From NCBI RefSeq assembly GCF_002379585.1, contig NZ_DFUE01000003.1:525-57548 (forward strand): a DNA stretch of 57,024 bases. Reading direction: 5' to 3'. Positions 39,443-51,785 of the stretch are shown here, in pieces (position 1 is the first letter of the stretch; every line of letters starts with the position of its first letter). Below the pieces are notes generated by a model that saw nothing but the letters and a program-made list of their open reading frames with translations, did not search any database and was not told where the DNA came from. This DNA comes from Pseudomonas sp. UBA4194 (GTDB lineage: Bacteria; Pseudomonadota; Gammaproteobacteria; Pseudomonadales; Pseudomonadaceae). The position numbers and the translations under genes were made by a program.

Positions 39443-40189
39443 ATGACTGTCTACTTCATAGGTGCAGGCCCCGGCGATCCGGAACTGATCACGGTCAAGG
39501 GGCAACGGCTGATCCGTACCTGTCCGGTGATCATCTACGCCGGCTCCCTGGTACCCGAGGCTGTGCTCGCGGGCCACACGGCCCGCCATCTGCACAACAG
39601 CGCCGAGTTGCACCTGGCGCAGATCATCGACTTGATTGCGGCAGCACATGCCCGCGGCGAAGACGTCGCGCGGGTGCACAGTGGCGACCCGAGTTTGTAC
39701 GGCGCCATCGGCGAACAGATTCGGGCGCTTCGCGCGCTGGGAATCGACTATGAAATCGTCCCGGGCGTGACGGCCACCGCCGCTTGCGCGGCACTGCTTG
39801 GCGTCGAGCTGACCTTGCCGGACGTTTCCCAGACCGTGATTCTCACCCGCTACGGTGACAAGTCGCCGATGCCCCCAGGCGAGGACCTCGCAAGCCTGGC
39901 TCGCCACGGCGCAACCATGGCCATTCACCTGGGGGTGAAGAACCTGGCCAATATCGTTGCCGAGTTGGTGCCCTCCTACGGCGCCGACTGCCCGGTGGCA
40001 ATCGTGCACAAGGCCAGTTGGCCGGAGCAGGATTGGCTGCTGGGCACTTTGGCGACCATCGAAGCGTTGGCCGCGACCAAGGATTTCCGCCGCAGCGCCT
40101 TGATTCTCGTTGGCCGTGTGCTGCAGGCTGACAGCTTTGCCGAGTCGGCGCTGTACCGAGCGGGTCACGCGCACCTGTATCGCCCCTGA
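39443..40189 (+). CDS. cobM: Precorrin-4 C11-methyltransferase
   Basis: A 248-residue SAM-dependent tetrapyrrole methylase. Motifs: VYFIGAGPGDPELITVKG, the ligand block VARVHSGDPSLYGAIGEQI, YEIVPGVTATAACAALLGVELTLP, ILTRYGDKSPMPPGEDLASL and AIVHKASWPEQ. These are the CobM/CbiF patterns. It adds the C11 methyl group in corrin ring building. It follows cobE in the same operon. Other cob genes are not in the window, so the full pathway is elsewhere. Confidence 0.94.
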   Translation: MTVYFIGAGPGDPELITVKGQRLIRTCPVIIYAGSLVPEAVLAGHTARHLHNSAELHLAQIIDLIAAAHARGEDVARVHSGDPSLYGAIGEQIRALRALGIDYEIVPGVTATAACAALLGVELTLPDVSQTVILTRYGDKSPMPPGEDLASLARHGATMAIHLGVKNLANIVAELVPSYGADCPVAIVHKASWPEQDWLLGTLATIEALAATKDFRRSALILVGRVLQADSFAESALYRAGHAHLYRP

Positions 40190-40228
40190 GCCCCCCTCGC
40201 CCACTGCGTTGCAACAGGAAGTGCTGCC

Positions 40229-41215
40229 ATGAAAACCATTGCCTGTCTGGTATATCCAGGTGTCATGAGCCTGGACGTGACAGGGCCCATGCAGGTCTTC
40301 GCGTCGGCCAACGTGGAGCTGCGGCGTCAGGGTTTGCCTGAGGCCTATGCGCTGGTACTGCTGGCCCAGGCGGCGGGCCCCGTGGCTACTTCGGCCGGGC
40401 TGCGCCTGTATGCGGACCGGGCGTTCGAATCGGTAGCGGCTGCCGAACTGGATACCCTGCTGGTGCCAGGAGGCAGCAGCGATCTCGAGCAGTGTGCCAA
40501 TACGGCGTTGCTGGATTGGCTAAAGACCTGCGCCCCGCAACTGCGACGGCTCGGCTCGGTGTGCTCGGGCGCCTTGATTTTGGCCAGCGCCGGGCTGCTG
40601 GATGGACTCGTGGCCACTACCCATTGGGATGATGTGGCGGCACTGCAATGCTTCGCCGCGGTAAATGTGCAAGGCGACCGCCTGCACACCTTCGACCCCT
40701 CGGGGCGCAACGGGCATAGCCATATCTTCACTTCCGCCGGGGTCACCGCGGGCATTGACCTGGCGTTGGCGCTGGTCGAAGCCGATCTGGGGCGGCCCCT
40801 GGCCCTGGCGGTGGCTCGACGCCTGGTGCTGTTCCTGAAACGCCCCGGCGGGCAGGCGCAGTTCAGCCCGCATCTGGCTCAGTGCAATGGCCCGACCTCG
40901 CGACTGACAGAATTGCTGGAGTGGATCGCCGCCCACCTGGACGCCGATCTGTCTTTGGAAACGTTGGCAGCGAGGGCCAATATGGCGCCTCGTACCCTGC
41001 ATCGGGTGTTTCTGAGCGAACTGGACACCACTCCAGCCCGGCATGTCGAACGGGTTCGACTGGAAGCGGCCAGGGCAATGATCCAGAGCGGACAGATGTC
41101 GCTGCAGAACGTGGCCAGGCTATGCGGCTTTGGCCATGTGGAAAGCTTGCGACGAGGCTTCCAGAAAACCCTGGGAGTAAGCCCACAAGCCTACGCCCAG
41201 CGTTTCGGCCGCTGA
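40229..41215 (+). CDS. GlxA family AraC-type transcriptional regulator
   Basis: A 328-residue protein: DJ-1/PfpI-like domain (about 1-190) with RLGSVCSGALILASAGLLDG, in which the usual Cys is kept, AATTHWDD-like VATTHWDDVAAL, and a HTH_18 AraC domain (about 222-318, DLSLETLAARANMAPRTLHRVFLSELDTTPARHVERVRLEAARAMI). It starts with AGGAAG 9 bases from ATG and has no divergent target; it lies 39 bases after cobM and may be cotranscribed or have its own promoter. The ligand is unknown. Confidence 0.9.
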   Translation: MKTIACLVYPGVMSLDVTGPMQVFASANVELRRQGLPEAYALVLLAQAAGPVATSAGLRLYADRAFESVAAAELDTLLVPGGSSDLEQCANTALLDWLKTCAPQLRRLGSVCSGALILASAGLLDGLVATTHWDDVAALQCFAAVNVQGDRLHTFDPSGRNGHSHIFTSAGVTAGIDLALALVEADLGRPLALAVARRLVLFLKRPGGQAQFSPHLAQCNGPTSRLTELLEWIAAHLDADLSLETLAARANMAPRTLHRVFLSELDTTPARHVERVRLEAARAMIQSGQMSLQNVARLCGFGHVESLRRGFQKTLGVSPQAYAQRFGR

Positions 41216-41237
41216 ATTGACAGCGCCCCCACCGCCA

Positions 41238-42020
41238 CCATCGCGGGTAGAACCCGCTCCCACAAGGGGGCGGTGTTGAAACCTAGAAACCGGGTGCCCC
41301 GCAAATCCCCTGTGGGAGCGGGCTCTGCCCGCGATGGCGTCGGCATGGGCGGTACAGCATTCGGAAATGGCGGCGATCATACTGCCGCCATCGCGGGTAG
41401 AACCCGCTCCCACAGAAGGCGGTGTTGAAACCCAGAAACCCGGGTGCCCCGCAAATCTCCTGTGGGAGCGGGCTCTGCCCGCGATGGGGCCGGCATGGGC
41501 GGTACGGAATCCGGAAATGGCGGCGATCATACGGCCGCCATCGCGGGTAGAACCCGCTCCCACAGAAGGCGGTGTTGAAACCCAGAAACCGGGGGTGCCC
41601 CGCAAATCCCCTGTGGGAGCGGGCTCTGCCCGCGATGGCGTCGGCATGGGCGGTACAGAATTCGGAAATGGCGGCGATCCTGCTGCCGCCATCGCGGGTA
41701 GAACCCGCTCCCACAGAAGGCGGTGTTGAAACCCACCATCCCGGCTCCCCCGCAAATCCCATGTGGGAGCGGGCTCTGCCCGCGATGGGGCCGGCATGGG
41801 CGGTACAGCATTCGGAAATGGCGGCGATCATGCCGCCGCCATCGCGGGTAGAACCCGCTCCCACAGAAGGCGGTGTTGAAACCCAGAAACCGGGGGTGCC
41901 CCGCAAATCCCCTGTGGGAGCGGGCTCTGCCCGCGATGAGGGCGGCATGGGCGGTACAGAATTCGGAAATGGCGGCGATCATACTGCCGCCATCGCGGGT
42001 AGAACCCGCTCCCACAAAGG
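41238..42020. repeat. Tandem array of REP palindromes, period 150-151 bases
   Basis: Six copies of the family A palindrome in one orientation (starting at about 41241, 41391, 41541, 41692, 41842 and 41993) alternate with five inverted copies of a variant (GTGGGAGCGGGCTCTGCCCG). Between them the spacers are nearly identical: one with GGCGGTGTTGAAACCCAGAA and CCGCAAATC, the other with CGGCATGGGCGGTACAG then TTCGGAAATGGCGGCGATC. So the whole 150-base doublet unit has been amplified about five times. Open frames within it are repeat artefacts. It fills the gap between the GlxA-type gene and nfuA (about 900 bases). Confidence 0.95.
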
Positions 42021-42120
42021 GGGGGCTGTGTTGAGGGCGGCATCCAGACCAACCCACAAGGGGGGTGTGTTGGGGGCTGTGTTCAGCCCCCGGGCAACTC
42101 CCCTTTTGGGACGTGGTGCC

Positions 42121-42705
42121 TTAGTAGTAGGCGTTTTCTTTCTGGGTATGGTCGGTAACGTCGCGGACGCCTTTGAGCTCTGGAATGCGCTCGAGCAGGG
42201 TGCGCTCGATGCCTTCCTTCAGAGTGACGTCGGCCTGGCCGCAGCCCTGGCAACCGCCGCCAAACTGCAGTACGGCGATGCCGTCCTCGACTACGTCGAT
42301 CAGGCTGACCTGACCACCGTGGCTGGCCAGCCCCGGATTGATCTCGGTTTGCAGGTAGTAGTTGATGCGCTCGTTGACCGGACTGTCGGCGTTGACGGTG
42401 GGCACCTTGGCGTTCGGGGCCTTGATGGTCAGTTGGCCGCCCATGCGATCGGTGGCGTAATCGACCACCGCGTCATCGAGAAATGGCTCACTGACAGCGT
42501 CGATCCAGGCCGTAAAGCTTTTCAGGCCGAAAGCGGTGTCTTCCGGTTTTTCTTCACCTGGCTTGCAATAGGCAATGCACGTCTCCGCGTACTGGGTGCC
42601 TGGCTGGGTGATGAAGACCCGGATGCCGATGCCCGGCGTGTTCTGCTTGCTCAGCAGATCGGCCAGGTAATCGTGTGCAGCGTCGGTAATCGTTATGGCA
42701 CTCAT
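42121..42705 (-). CDS. nfuA: Fe-S biogenesis protein NfuA
   Basis: A 194-residue protein with an N-terminal degenerate A-type domain (about 1-95, ITITDAAHDYLADLLSKQNTPGIGIRVFI; lacking the full A-type Cys set) and a C-terminal Nfu domain (about 108-190) with the cluster-binding GGGCQGCGQADVTLKEGIERTLLERIPELKGVRDVTDH. The CxxC binds a [4Fe-4S] cluster as a dimer and passes it to apo-proteins, especially in stress. Preceded by a short gap and divergent from nothing; normal Pseudomonas housekeeping gene. Confidence 0.96.
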   Translation of the reverse strand: MSAITITDAAHDYLADLLSKQNTPGIGIRVFITQPGTQYAETCIAYCKPGEEKPEDTAFGLKSFTAWIDAVSEPFLDDAVVDYATDRMGGQLTIKAPNAKVPTVNADSPVNERINYYLQTEINPGLASHGGQVSLIDVVEDGIAVLQFGGGCQGCGQADVTLKEGIERTLLERIPELKGVRDVTDHTQKENAYY

Positions 42706-42812
42706 AGTGGTTCCTCACAGACTTGCCGGCAGTTTACGCGAAACTGCGACGCCTGACAAAGCCTGACTGTTTTGGTCGGGAATACACGCCCCGACAGTCA
42801 CCGCCGCCCCTC

Positions 42813-43835
42813 TCAGCTCGACGGTACCGAGGCCGAACGGCTCAAGCGCGCGTCGGCCCAGGCCTTCACCTGACGATACAGACGCTTCTCTATCCATACA
42901 TAGCTGGCCCAGGAGACCCCTGCAATCAATGGCACACAAACCGCGAACACCCAGTAAGGGTTGAGGTGCCAGTGCACGCTGGCCAGCCAGCCGCCATACA
43001 GCACCAGCACATGCACCAGGTAGACGGAGTATGAACAGTCACCCAGGTTCTTGAGTACCCGACTGCCGCGAAAGTGCGGCTCCATCGCCACGCAGGCCAT
43101 GACGATCAGTGCGCTCGGCAAGCCCCAGTGCAGCAGACGATCGCTGGAGTCCAGATGGTAGATCGCTAGCACCGAAGCGACGATAACCGCCAGTGGCAGC
43201 CACAGACCTTGGCTGATGAGGCCACGGCGATACAGCACGCCGATGCCGATACCCAGCAGAAACTCGTAGATGATGTTGTTCTGGTAGAAGCGGCTGACCA
43301 CACCATAGCGACCCAGCACTTCGCTCACGGCGAACAGCGCTGCCGCCACGATCAACGGCCGATAGCGCTGGGGTACGGTGAATACCAGCGAGAACAACAG
43401 GTAGAAAAACATCTCGTAGTTGAGCGTCCAGCCCACGTTCAGCGTTGGATAGAGCCCGTAACCGCCGGGGTTTTCCGAGGGGATGAACAGCAGGGACAAT
43501 ACGAAATGCGGCAGGTCGATGGCCGAGTGCGGCATCCATTGCCCCAGGAATACCAGCATAAGCCCCATCAATACGGTGTAAAGCCAGTACGCCGGCACGA
43601 TGCGAATCGCTCGATTGAGCAGAAAACGCCCCGCGGGCATGTGTTTGTCCTGGGTGGAGAGGTAGATTACCAGACCGCTGATGACGAAGAAGATATCGAC
43701 TCCCACCGCCCCCCGATCGGTAAAGAACTGGCCAATGGGGCCGGAAGCGTGAAAATCGAAAAAGATCTGCATGAAGTGATGACAGACCACCATCCAGGCT
43801 GCCAGGGCCCGTAAAGCTTGAAGCGAAATCAGCAT
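42813..43835 (-). CDS. Membrane acyltransferase (acyltransferase 3 family)
   Basis: A 340-residue protein with about ten hydrophobic helices. The N-terminal QALRALAAWMVVCHHFMQIFF carries the R-x-x-A and catalytic H typical of acyltransferase-3 (OatA/NodX-like) enzymes; FFVISGLVIYLST and NYEMFFYLLF follow the family. They O-acetylate or O-acylate sugars of lipopolysaccharide, exopolysaccharide or antibiotics. No polysaccharide gene is adjacent, so the target is unknown. Confidence 0.9.
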   Translation of the reverse strand: MLISLQALRALAAWMVVCHHFMQIFFDFHASGPIGQFFTDRGAVGVDIFFVISGLVIYLSTQDKHMPAGRFLLNRAIRIVPAYWLYTVLMGLMLVFLGQWMPHSAIDLPHFVLSLLFIPSENPGGYGLYPTLNVGWTLNYEMFFYLLFSLVFTVPQRYRPLIVAAALFAVSEVLGRYGVVSRFYQNNIIYEFLLGIGIGVLYRRGLISQGLWLPLAVIVASVLAIYHLDSSDRLLHWGLPSALIVMACVAMEPHFRGSRVLKNLGDCSYSVYLVHVLVLYGGWLASVHWHLNPYWVFAVCVPLIAGVSWASYVWIEKRLYRQVKAWADARLSRSASVPSS

Positions 43836-43969
43836 GCGTACCGCCCTTTGAATCGGAATCCGATGCCCCTTTTGGGGGCGCTCTCAGGGGGTCGGACTAC
43901 AGAAAAGACGGAAAGGTCAGATTTGGGGTGGGGGATCGACGGAAGGTGTGGGGTGGTTGGGGGGGGCGT

Positions 43970-43999
43970 TTTCGCGGCTTGGACGCCGCTCCTACAGGG
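43970..43999. repeat. Lone REP element of family C
   Basis: A single copy of TTCGCGGCTTGGACGCCGCT followed by CCTACAGG, close to the arms of the inverted pair at 34456-34559. It lies between the acyltransferase gene and cti. Confidence 0.8.
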
Positions 44000-44029
44000 G
44001 CGGGAGCGGCGTGAGGGGGCATCTTTGGG

Positions 44030-46318
44030 CTACAGGTTTTCATACCTGTTCATGTCCAATACCCCCGCTTCGACCGGGGTTTTTTCCTGCAGATACTGGG
44101 TCAGGTCATGGAAATAGGACCAGAACTGGGGATGGCTGCGACGGATGCCCCACCGCTGTACCACTTGCTCGAACCCTGTACGGTCGGTCACCGCGCTCAG
44201 TGCATCGACGAACTGCGGGACCTGCTCGGCCGGGACGTTGAACATGAAATTCGGATAGCTGGTCAGCACCCCGGGATACAGCGTGAGGGTATCCAGCCCT
44301 GGCTGAAAGCGATAAGACTCGCCCAGCAAGAACGCCACGTTGCTGTGCGCGCGGTTGCGCAGCAGGCTGTAGATCTCGCGTTTGCCGTCTTTTTCCTGCA
44401 CCCGCAGCAACGTCGCCTCGGGCATCAACTCGATCATCTTCAAGCCGGCCGCGGGCCGTGATACCAGACGACTGAGGGCCTGCTCGGCAGCCTGGATCGG
44501 CGCCGGTACGCCGTCGCGGGAGCAGAACGCGCCGGTACACCGATTGATCGGATCGGGGCTGGCATTGAGGCCGGCATAGCGCTGCAACAGCTGCAGCGCG
44601 AAATCGCGCTTGGGGTTCTTTTCCCCCAGGCTCAAGGCGGTCGGCGTGTCGTCGTCGATATTCTGGTAGTCCAGCCACATCTTCAACTTGCCACCGTTCT
44701 GGTACCAGTCATCGAGCAGCCCCTCGCGACTGTCCGGCGGCATCAGGCGCAGGAAGTTGACCTCTGCGCCGTTGCGGATCAGGTCGAAATACAAGCGGGT
44801 CTGCGCCTGGTGAGAGACGTTGCCGAACACGTCGAAATTCACCGCCAACTGGTAATAGGTACGTTCCAGCAGCGGATAGTCGAACAGCCACAGGGTCTGC
44901 GGGATCTCACCGATCAGGCCCTTGCTGACCGTGGCACTGTCGAAATGCCGGAAGATGGTCAGGATGGCATTGTCGTTTCCGGCCCACAGGCTGCTCCAGT
45001 CCGGCGCAGGCGCATCGGCGTACACCGCGCTGCGCAGCGCTTCGTATTGATTGCGCTTGTCACGGTAGCGCAGCCACAAGCCAAGTACGCTGCCGACGTC
45101 ATCGTTCTGGCCGGGCATGGCCAGGAGCGGTGTGGCCTGCGCCTGATAGTTGGCATCGGTGATGTACAGGTCGCGGTCCGGGGCCTGGAACATCGTCCAG
45201 AACTGGTCGCGGATAACATCCGTGGCGATCTGGCCACGGCACACGGGGCCACGAATGAAGGTATCGACGAAGTATTTGGCGTCGTCGAGCATGAACTGAT
45301 AGCGGGCTCGCGCCGGAATCTGCTGAAAGGTCTCGAACGGATTGGCGCGCCGCTGCGGCCCATAGCCTGGCAACTCACTGACCTGCCAGTCGCCGGTGTA
45401 CAGCAAGGCCTTGACCCGTGCCAGCTTGGCGGCATCGAAGTTGTAGGTAATGTGGGTCTTGTAGACGATGGCGCCCTGCACCGGGATCAGCCGATAGTAG
45501 GCGTGGGTACCCGGATCGTCGTTCGGCCGCCGGGTGGCGATCAGGTCGACCGGCTGGCCACTGGGTGTGCGCGAGCGTACCCACTGGAAATAATGCCCAC
45601 TCTTGCCGCCGTCGAAATACATATGGGCCAGGAACCAATGCTCGTAGAGCCAGCGCGCGACCAGTTGATTGCGCGCGCCATCGGCGTTGAGCAGTTGTTC
45701 CCACGCGCTGATGTGCTGCGCTTCTTCAGCGCTGGGCTGCAGGCTCTGCTCGTCGATCGGTGCGCCCTGTGCCAGCCATTGCTGCAGGGTCTGGTACTGC
45801 GCGCCGGTCAGGCCAGTTACGGCCAGTGGCATGCCTTCCTGCGGGTGCGCCGCGGCATAGGCATCGAATTCGCCGGGCGTGGGGCACATATTGCTGCGGC
45901 TCAGGCCCAGCACGATGGTGTCGGGCAGTTTGGCATTCGGTTGCAGGGGCGCGGCGTTATGGCCCAGCTCAAGCATGCGCGCCATCAATGCCGCCTGGCT
46001 GCCTTGGGCGTCGAGCACCGAATAAAAGCCTTTGCGCGCCCAACCGGCAGGAGACTGGGCATCTATATAGAGCCGAGTGGGGTCTTGCGCCTGGGTGCGA
46101 TCGCCATTGTAGACCGGCATTTTCGAGGCGCCGCGCGAAGCCCCTTCGCCGCCGCCCAGGTTGAGCTGACAGGCAGAGTCGTAGCAGGCATGGCACGCCA
46201 CGCATTTCTCGGTGAAGATCGGCTGGACATCTTTGATGTAGGAAACAGCAGGACCCTGCGCCTGCGCGAGGCTGCAGACCAGCAGCCACGCGGCGCCGAG
46301 CATGGAACGGTACGACAT
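44030..46318 (-). CDS. cti: Fatty acid cis/trans isomerase
   Basis: A 762-residue periplasmic haem protein. After a signal peptide (cleavage near AQAQ, about residue 21) comes the c-type haem motif C-V-A-C-H within KCVACHACYDSACQLNLGGGEG. The rest is the Cti family domain, with DRDLYITDANYQ, HISAWEQLLN and LARVKALLYTGDW style blocks. It converts cis to trans unsaturated fatty acids in membranes in response to solvents and heat, characteristic of P. putida-type organisms. I chose the ATG at 46318, which gives the signal peptide. Divergent from metH. Confidence 0.95.
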   Translation of the reverse strand: MSYRSMLGAAWLLVCSLAQAQGPAVSYIKDVQPIFTEKCVACHACYDSACQLNLGGGEGASRGASKMPVYNGDRTQAQDPTRLYIDAQSPAGWARKGFYSVLDAQGSQAALMARMLELGHNAAPLQPNAKLPDTIVLGLSRSNMCPTPGEFDAYAAAHPQEGMPLAVTGLTGAQYQTLQQWLAQGAPIDEQSLQPSAEEAQHISAWEQLLNADGARNQLVARWLYEHWFLAHMYFDGGKSGHYFQWVRSRTPSGQPVDLIATRRPNDDPGTHAYYRLIPVQGAIVYKTHITYNFDAAKLARVKALLYTGDWQVSELPGYGPQRRANPFETFQQIPARARYQFMLDDAKYFVDTFIRGPVCRGQIATDVIRDQFWTMFQAPDRDLYITDANYQAQATPLLAMPGQNDDVGSVLGLWLRYRDKRNQYEALRSAVYADAPAPDWSSLWAGNDNAILTIFRHFDSATVSKGLIGEIPQTLWLFDYPLLERTYYQLAVNFDVFGNVSHQAQTRLYFDLIRNGAEVNFLRLMPPDSREGLLDDWYQNGGKLKMWLDYQNIDDDTPTALSLGEKNPKRDFALQLLQRYAGLNASPDPINRCTGAFCSRDGVPAPIQAAEQALSRLVSRPAAGLKMIELMPEATLLRVQEKDGKREIYSLLRNRAHSNVAFLLGESYRFQPGLDTLTLYPGVLTSYPNFMFNVPAEQVPQFVDALSAVTDRTGFEQVVQRWGIRRSHPQFWSYFHDLTQYLQEKTPVEAGVLDMNRYENL

Positions 46319-46565
46319 GGGAGGGTCCTGGTATGAAATCGGCGGGTATTGTACAGAGAGATGGGGGGAGTGGGTACGGGCGTACTGGGTTGGGGGGATG
46401 GGGGTGCGATGTCGGGGTGGGATGTGGGGTGAGGGGACCATTCACCACCACCCACCCAACATGAACCAAATTCATGCAAACCCCTCCCCCGATCAAATCC
46501 GACACAGGTTTGCTATCATCCGCACCCTGAAACAGCGCCCGAATTTTCTGAAAGAGTGGTTCCCC

Positions 46566-50258
<3,693 letters not shown>

Positions 50259-50282
50259 TGTGAGGTAGGTGAGGGGACCATT

Positions 50283-50547
50283 CACCACAGACCCAACCCC
50301 GAACACACCACCAAAGGGCTCAGCCATTCCCCCCCCCACCTTCCGGCAAATGCTCCAAAGCACCCCCGCTGCCGCCCAAGACGTTCAGAGCCAGAAGAGC
50401 GGCCGGTACTTCGCCCATCCGCAGGCGCAGTATTTCGCGGTCGGCAAGGTGGACAAGGACCAGGTGCAGAGCTATACCCAGCGCAAAGGCCAGGAGTTGG
50501 CGGTGAGTGAGCGGTGGTTGGCGCCGAATCTTGGGTATGAGAATTGA
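50283..50547 (+). pseudogene. Partial tandem duplication: 5' DUF2970 fragment joined to 3' metH fragment
   Basis: Bases 50283-50398 copy the region before and at the start of the DUF2970 gene (50701-50820), but the start ATG is changed to ATT and the reading frame differs. From about 50401 to 50547 the sequence repeats the last 147 bases of metH (offset 289 bases, only a few changes), ending in the same stop. The junction lies at CAGAAGAGCGGCC. So a 289-base segment reaching from metH's end to the DUF2970 start was tandemly duplicated; this is the middle joint. The chimeric frame has no ribosome binding site I trust and is probably not expressed. Confidence 0.85.
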
Positions 50548-50577
50548 TGTGAGGTAGGTGGGGGGGAATTTGCGGTG

Positions 50578-50696
50578 AATGGTCCCCTCACCCCAGCCCT
50601 CTCCCTGAGGGAGAGGGAGCCGATCACCGATAGCCGTCACACCGCGATCCGCTTTTAGCTCCCTCTCCCCCAGGGAGAGGGCTGGGGTGAGGGGAC
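50578..50696. repeat. Inverted pair of family B repeats
   Basis: Left arm at about 50580-50620 (GGTCCCCTCACCCCAGCCCT and its inner CTCTCCCTGAGGGAGAG palindrome) and the reverse complement at about 50658-50696 (GGGAGAGGGCTGGGGTGAGG), around a short spacer. A REPIN-like doublet inserted downstream of the duplicated metH end, before the intact DUF2970 gene. Confidence 0.87.
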
Positions 50697-50744
50697 CAGA
50701 CACCACAGACCCAACTGCAGAACACCCCACCAAAGGACTCAACC

Positions 50745-50948
50745 ATGTCCACTCCACCCACCTTCTGGCAAATGCTGCAAAGCATCCTCGCCGCCGCCCT
50801 GGGCGTTCAAAGCCAGAAGAATCGCGAGCGCGATTTTACCCACGGCAAGCCCCTGCACTTCATCGTGCTCGGGGCGCTGTGCACCTTGATCTTTGCGGTG
50901 ATGCTCTACGGCGTGGTTCAGTTGGTGCTGTACGTGGCCGGTGCGTGA
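50745..50948 (+). CDS. DUF2970 family small membrane protein
   Basis: A 67-residue protein: amphipathic N terminus MSTPPTFWQMLQSILAAALG VQSQKNRERDFTHGKP, then one membrane helix (LHFIVLGALCTLIFAVMLYGVVQLVLYVAG). This fits DUF2970 proteins found next to metH in pseudomonads. Function unknown. A decayed copy of its start lies 420 bases upstream. It converges on a tiny membrane protein gene. Confidence 0.82.
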   Translation: MSTPPTFWQMLQSILAAALGVQSQKNRERDFTHGKPLHFIVLGALCTLIFAVMLYGVVQLVLYVAGA

Positions 50949-50950
50949 GG

Positions 50951-51064
50951 TTACTGGTGGCTGACCCAGTACACCGCCGTCGCCACCACTACCACGATCA
51001 TGAAAAATATGGCCCAGGCATCGACATGACTGTCGCTTTTGCGAGTTTTCACGGAATTGCTCAT
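50951..51064 (-). CDS. 37-residue single-pass membrane peptide
   Basis: MSNSVKTRKSDSHVDAWAIF followed by a hydrophobic helix and VYWVSHQ at the end: a charged N terminus and one transmembrane helix. It is read toward the DUF2970 gene, the stops being 2 bases apart. Two nearby ATG codons (51070 and 51064) are possible starts; AAGAGA precedes both. Similar short proteins are known in pseudomonads without function. I regard it as likely real. Confidence 0.6.
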   Translation of the reverse strand: MSNSVKTRKSDSHVDAWAIFFMIVVVVATAVYWVSHQ

Positions 51065-51146
51065 CGGCATCGTCTCTTGTGATTTTTGTTGGACGCTGGT
51101 TCCAGTAAAGCCCAACAAAAGCCATTCCACAAGTAGGGTCAATGCC

Positions 51147-51785
51147 TTACCAGGCGCAGCCGAACACCGCTTTCAGTTCCTCGATCGCTGCATCGCTCAA
51201 GGGCGCGGGTCGTGGCTGGGTCATCAGCCACAGCCGCGCAGTTTCTTCCAGTTCCTCCAGCGCGTGGCTGGCCTTGGACACCGAACTCTCCCACACCACA
51301 GGGCCCAACCGCTCCAGCATCACCCCCCTCACCTGCCGGGCCAGCGCCGCCACTTGAGTCGCGACATCAGGCGAACCTGGGCGCTGATAGCCGACCAGTG
51401 GGATATGCCCTACCTTCATCACCTGATAAGGCGTGAGCGGCGGCAGGATGTCCTGGTTGCTCCAAACCCCGGCCAGGGTCAGCGCCACCAGGTGGGTGGA
51501 ATGGGTGTGCACCACGCCGTTGACCTCGGGATTACGGTCGTACACCTGCCTGTGCAGGGCCAGGGTCTTGGACGGCTTGTCACCGCTGACCCATTCTCCG
51601 GCTGTGGTGACCTTGGCGATGGTCTGCGGTTGCAACCGACCCAGACAGGCGTCCGTGGGCGTGATCAACCAGCCGTCGTCCAGGCGCGCGCTGATGTTGC
51701 CAGCACTGCCCACGGTGTAGCCACGCTGAAACAGGCTCAGGCCTACTTCACAGATTTCTTCGCGCAGCGCTTGTTCATCTCTCAC
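51147..51785 (-). CDS. otnC: Class II aldolase family, 3-oxo-tetronate 4-phosphate decarboxylase (OtnC)
   Basis: A 212-residue class II aldolase/adducin protein: YTVGSAGNISARLDDGWLITPTDACLGRLQPQTIAKV, NPEVNGVVHTHSTHLVALTLAG (metal-binding H-x-H) and the C-terminal HALEELEETARLWLM. It overlaps the DUF1537 kinase gene (ATGA), the otnC-otnK pair known from acid-sugar pathways: the kinase phosphorylates a 3-oxo-tetronate and OtnC decarboxylates the product to dihydroxyacetone phosphate and CO2. Function taken from that context. Confidence 0.88.
   Translation of the reverse strand: MRDEQALREEICEVGLSLFQRGYTVGSAGNISARLDDGWLITPTDACLGRLQPQTIAKVTTAGEWVSGDKPSKTLALHRQVYDRNPEVNGVVHTHSTHLVALTLAGVWSNQDILPPLTPYQVMKVGHIPLVGYQRPGSPDVATQVAALARQVRGVMLERLGPVVWESSVSKASHALEELEETARLWLMTQPRPAPLSDAAIEELKAVFGCAW

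Noticed and set aside
41238..42020. Regularly spaced repeats resembling a CRISPR array
   Set aside because: The 150-base period, alternating orientation and nearly identical spacers are those of amplified REP doublets; there are no unique spacers of 30-40 bases and no cas genes.
50269..50547. A 92-codon frame giving a DUF2970-MetH chimera
   Set aside because: It arises from a partial tandem duplication; its first codons lie in repeat DNA, there is no ribosome binding site, and the true DUF2970 start in this copy is mutated.
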